From Piscicola geometra (taxonomy: Eukaryota; Annelida; Clitellata; Hirudinida; Piscicolidae): DNA of 64,000 bases. Within the stretch, counting starts at the first letter, position 1; every line of letters starts with the position of its first letter. Positions 63,188-64,000 of the stretch are shown piece by piece. The translations under genes were made by a program, and so were the position numbers. A model generated the notes under the pieces. That model was given only the letters and a program-made list of their open reading frames with translations, made no database searches and had not been told where the DNA came from. The stretch spans positions 4,953,626 through 5,017,625 of the forward strand of contig OX030958.1 of assembly GCA_943735955.1 (NCBI GenBank), read 5' to 3'.

Positions 63188-64000
63188 AAGACCACAGTTG
63201 CCAAGCAACCGAAGTACTAGTGGAAAAGGCGAAACACCACAAGGGCTCCATCTACTGCACGTGTTTCAACGAGACAGGAGAGCTTATAGCCAGCGGATCG
63301 AACGATAAGTCGATCAAACTGCTGAGGTTTGATGCCGATGCTCAGGCTGTTGTAGGTGAGGAAGGCTTCGTCGGCTGTTGGTGGTTGTTTTGAGTTATTC
63401 CGAATGAGTTATTGGCTTTGTTAATGCCGTCAAGGTTTCAGTTTTCCGGGTGGCATACAAAATCGAAAATTATTATTATCACTCTTATAATTATTATCAT
63501 CCTTATCATCATCAACCCTTCCCACTCACCCACCCACCAACCAACCAACCAACCAACCAACCAAAAGGTTCTGAGATAGAACTTACGATCCACGACGGCA
63601 CTGTCAGGGACGTGGCGTTCCTGAAGACGCTGAACCAAAGCATGAGTGCTCATCTGGTGAGCGGAGGAGCCGGTAATTGTGTCGTCAATCTCACCGACTG
63701 CGCCACTCAGCAGATCATCAGGAAGTACGATGTCCATAAAGGTTCGGTTGTCGATGGGGGAGGGAGGGCTTCAGGGGGTGAGGTTGTGGGGGGGGGGTCA
63801 TTACGAGGGGGGTACAGGTGTAATTTGGTGGGAAGGTTTTGAGCGGGTACAAAGTATTTAGTGGTGCAGGGCGTCGTTGTAGTGGTGATTAGGGGTTCAG
63901 GGTGGTTTTTGTGATGGCGTGAGTGGTTGAGGAATGGTCGTTGCGATTGCAGTAGGTTTTTAGATGATTTCCAAAGTGACTCAATGTGACTGTGGCTATA
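59026..64000 (+). CDS. WDR47: WDR47 (nemitin)-like protein, 5' part; continues past the window
   Basis: The visible exons are 59026-59784, 59870-60536, 60906-61526, 62002-62066, about 62342-62628, 63186-63355 and 63568-63741. The protein starts with LisH and CTLH motifs, has a long low-complexity middle, and then begins a WD40 propeller (HDGTVRDVAF, GSNDKSIKLL). This order matches WDR47, a microtubule-associated protein of neurons and cilia linked to CAMSAP-type and other microtubule regulators. Splice phases agree at every listed join. The start ATG has an in-frame TAA four codons upstream. The C-terminal WD repeats are outside the window. The start of the fifth exon and the acceptor at 60906 are the least certain points. 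Confidence 0.88.
59870..60536 (+). CDS. WDR47: WDR47 exon 2: conserved segment and disordered linker
   Basis: It opens with AVPDKAFECPFDQ and LEKPSLEASWSEHIL, a segment that resembles the conserved region after CTLH in WDR47. It continues into Thr/Asn-rich (NQTTSTNITTTTTN), Gln-rich (QQLQQIQQEHKQ) and charged low-complexity sequence. Acceptor TTTGCAG at 59869; donor ATA/GTAAGC. Confidence 0.88.
60906..61526 (+). CDS. WDR47: WDR47 exon 3: coiled/disordered middle region
   Basis: The open frame reads RIHKVTDLNKELLNELTSTLDRLS, a predicted helix, then Thr/Ser-rich sequence with TTTSSTNTTSTITKT, ending at LQEKLNKRFF. The acceptor was chosen as AAACGAAG at 60905 because it restores phase 1 from exon 2; neighbouring AGs do not. 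Confidence 0.7.
62002..62066 (+). CDS. WDR47: WDR47 small exon 4
   Basis: A 65-nt exon follows the CACCCAG acceptor and codes VVTDNLGSTGSLTSPNKLIEK, entering in phase 1 as required by exon 3. The donor AAG/GTTCGA is weak. It may be alternatively spliced. Confidence 0.5.
62100..62165. repeat. GAT/GAG-rich simple repeat
   Basis: A run of GATGAGGATGAGGAGGATGA and GATGATGATGGTGGTGG lies in a WDR47 intron. No coding role. Confidence 0.75.
62342..62628 (+). CDS. WDR47: WDR47 exon 5: linker and first WD40 repeat
   Basis: Thr- and Gly/Asp-rich linker, then KPRFISVTSLHDAQVVRTVA, FHPMGEVYVVGANSKTLRVC and KFPQLDNL, which corresponds to the first WD40 blade of WDR47. The acceptor could be CCGCAG at 62341 or CACAAG at 62326; both keep phase. 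The donor TTGAG/GTGGGT leads straight into a minisatellite. Confidence 0.75.
62629..62950. repeat. 17-bp minisatellite (GATGATGGGTTGGTGTG)n
   Basis: About 17-18 imperfect copies of a 17-bp unit start immediately after the exon 5 donor of WDR47. Long His/Pro-rich frames on the minus strand across it are artefacts. Confidence 0.95.
63073..63184. repeat. (CA)n microsatellite ending at a splice acceptor
   Basis: About 110 bp of CA with a few interruptions runs up to the CACACAG acceptor of WDR47 exon 6. Confidence 0.95.
63186..63355 (+). CDS. WDR47: WDR47 exon 6: WD40 repeat
   Basis: Codes EDHSCQATEVLVEKAKHHKG followed by SIYCTCFNETGELIASGSND and KSIKLLRFDA, closely matching the KHHKGSIYC...LATGSNDK segment known in WDR47. 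Only the CAG at the end of the CA tract gives the required phase 2 entry. Donor GTAG/GTGAGG. Confidence 0.87.
63535..63566. repeat. (CCAA)n repeat before a splice acceptor
   Basis: CCAACCAACCAACCAACC runs to within two bases of the AAAAG acceptor of WDR47 exon 7. Confidence 0.9.
63568..63741 (+). CDS. WDR47: WDR47 exon 7: WD40 repeat
   Basis: Codes SEIELTIHDGTVRDVAFLKT, then AHLVSGGAGNCVVNLTDCAT and IIRKYDVHK. The HDGTxRDxAF and SAGAGD-like motifs are typical of WDR47. It ends in phase 1 at AAAG/GTTCGG; the next exon is beyond the window. Confidence 0.87.

Overview
This is eukaryotic (animal) genomic DNA. It is AT-rich, with canonical GT-AG introns that are mostly short (about 60-120 bp), many simple repeats and a tRNA-derived SINE family. 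Nothing in it looks prokaryotic: there are no operons, ribosome binding sites or CRISPR arrays. Two protein-coding genes are clear and lie head to head. The species cannot be fixed from the sequence. The gene content (an obscurin/UNC-89 muscle protein and WDR47) and the compact introns suggest an invertebrate bilaterian.

Region by region: positions 1-2698 are AT-rich DNA with a short tandem repeat and a few weak terminal-exon-like minus-strand segments. Positions 2746-52863 (minus strand) are one giant obscurin/UNC-89-like gene, which I could chain by eye into 139 coding exons with consistent splice phases, giving about 11,100 residues. In transcript order it encodes: Ig - linker - Ig; 29 consecutive FN3 modules; Ig; a long charged linker; Ig; a tandem array of 13 near-identical ~1.09 kb genomic units, each coding two Ig domains and a charged linker; four Ig; two SH3-like domains; DH and PH (RhoGEF module); five Ig; three FN3; two Ig; kinase 1; a linker; Ig; FN3; a linker; kinase 2; and a short tail. 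Positions 52922-59025 are intergenic, with two SINE copies and a GAT-rich repeat. From 59026 (plus strand) comes the 5' part of WDR47 (LisH, CTLH, linker, first WD40 repeats), which runs off the right edge.

Working picture: by family knowledge the obscurin-like protein is a sarcomeric M-band scaffold. Its Ig/FN3 modules give length and binding sites, its SH3-DH-PH part gives Rho-GTPase signalling, and its two C-terminal kinase domains signal or act as scaffolds. Here kinase 1 keeps the catalytic residues, while kinase 2 has the catalytic Asp replaced by Asn and a degraded glycine loop. WDR47 (nemitin) is a microtubule-associated neuronal protein with no obvious functional link to its neighbour.

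The most unusual points are: (1) the 13-copy Ig-Ig-linker array, homogenised even in its introns; (2) 29 FN3 modules in an alternating two-type pattern upstream of an internally placed SH3-SH3-DH-PH block; and (3) three splice acceptors, in both genes, that sit directly against CA or CCAA simple repeats.
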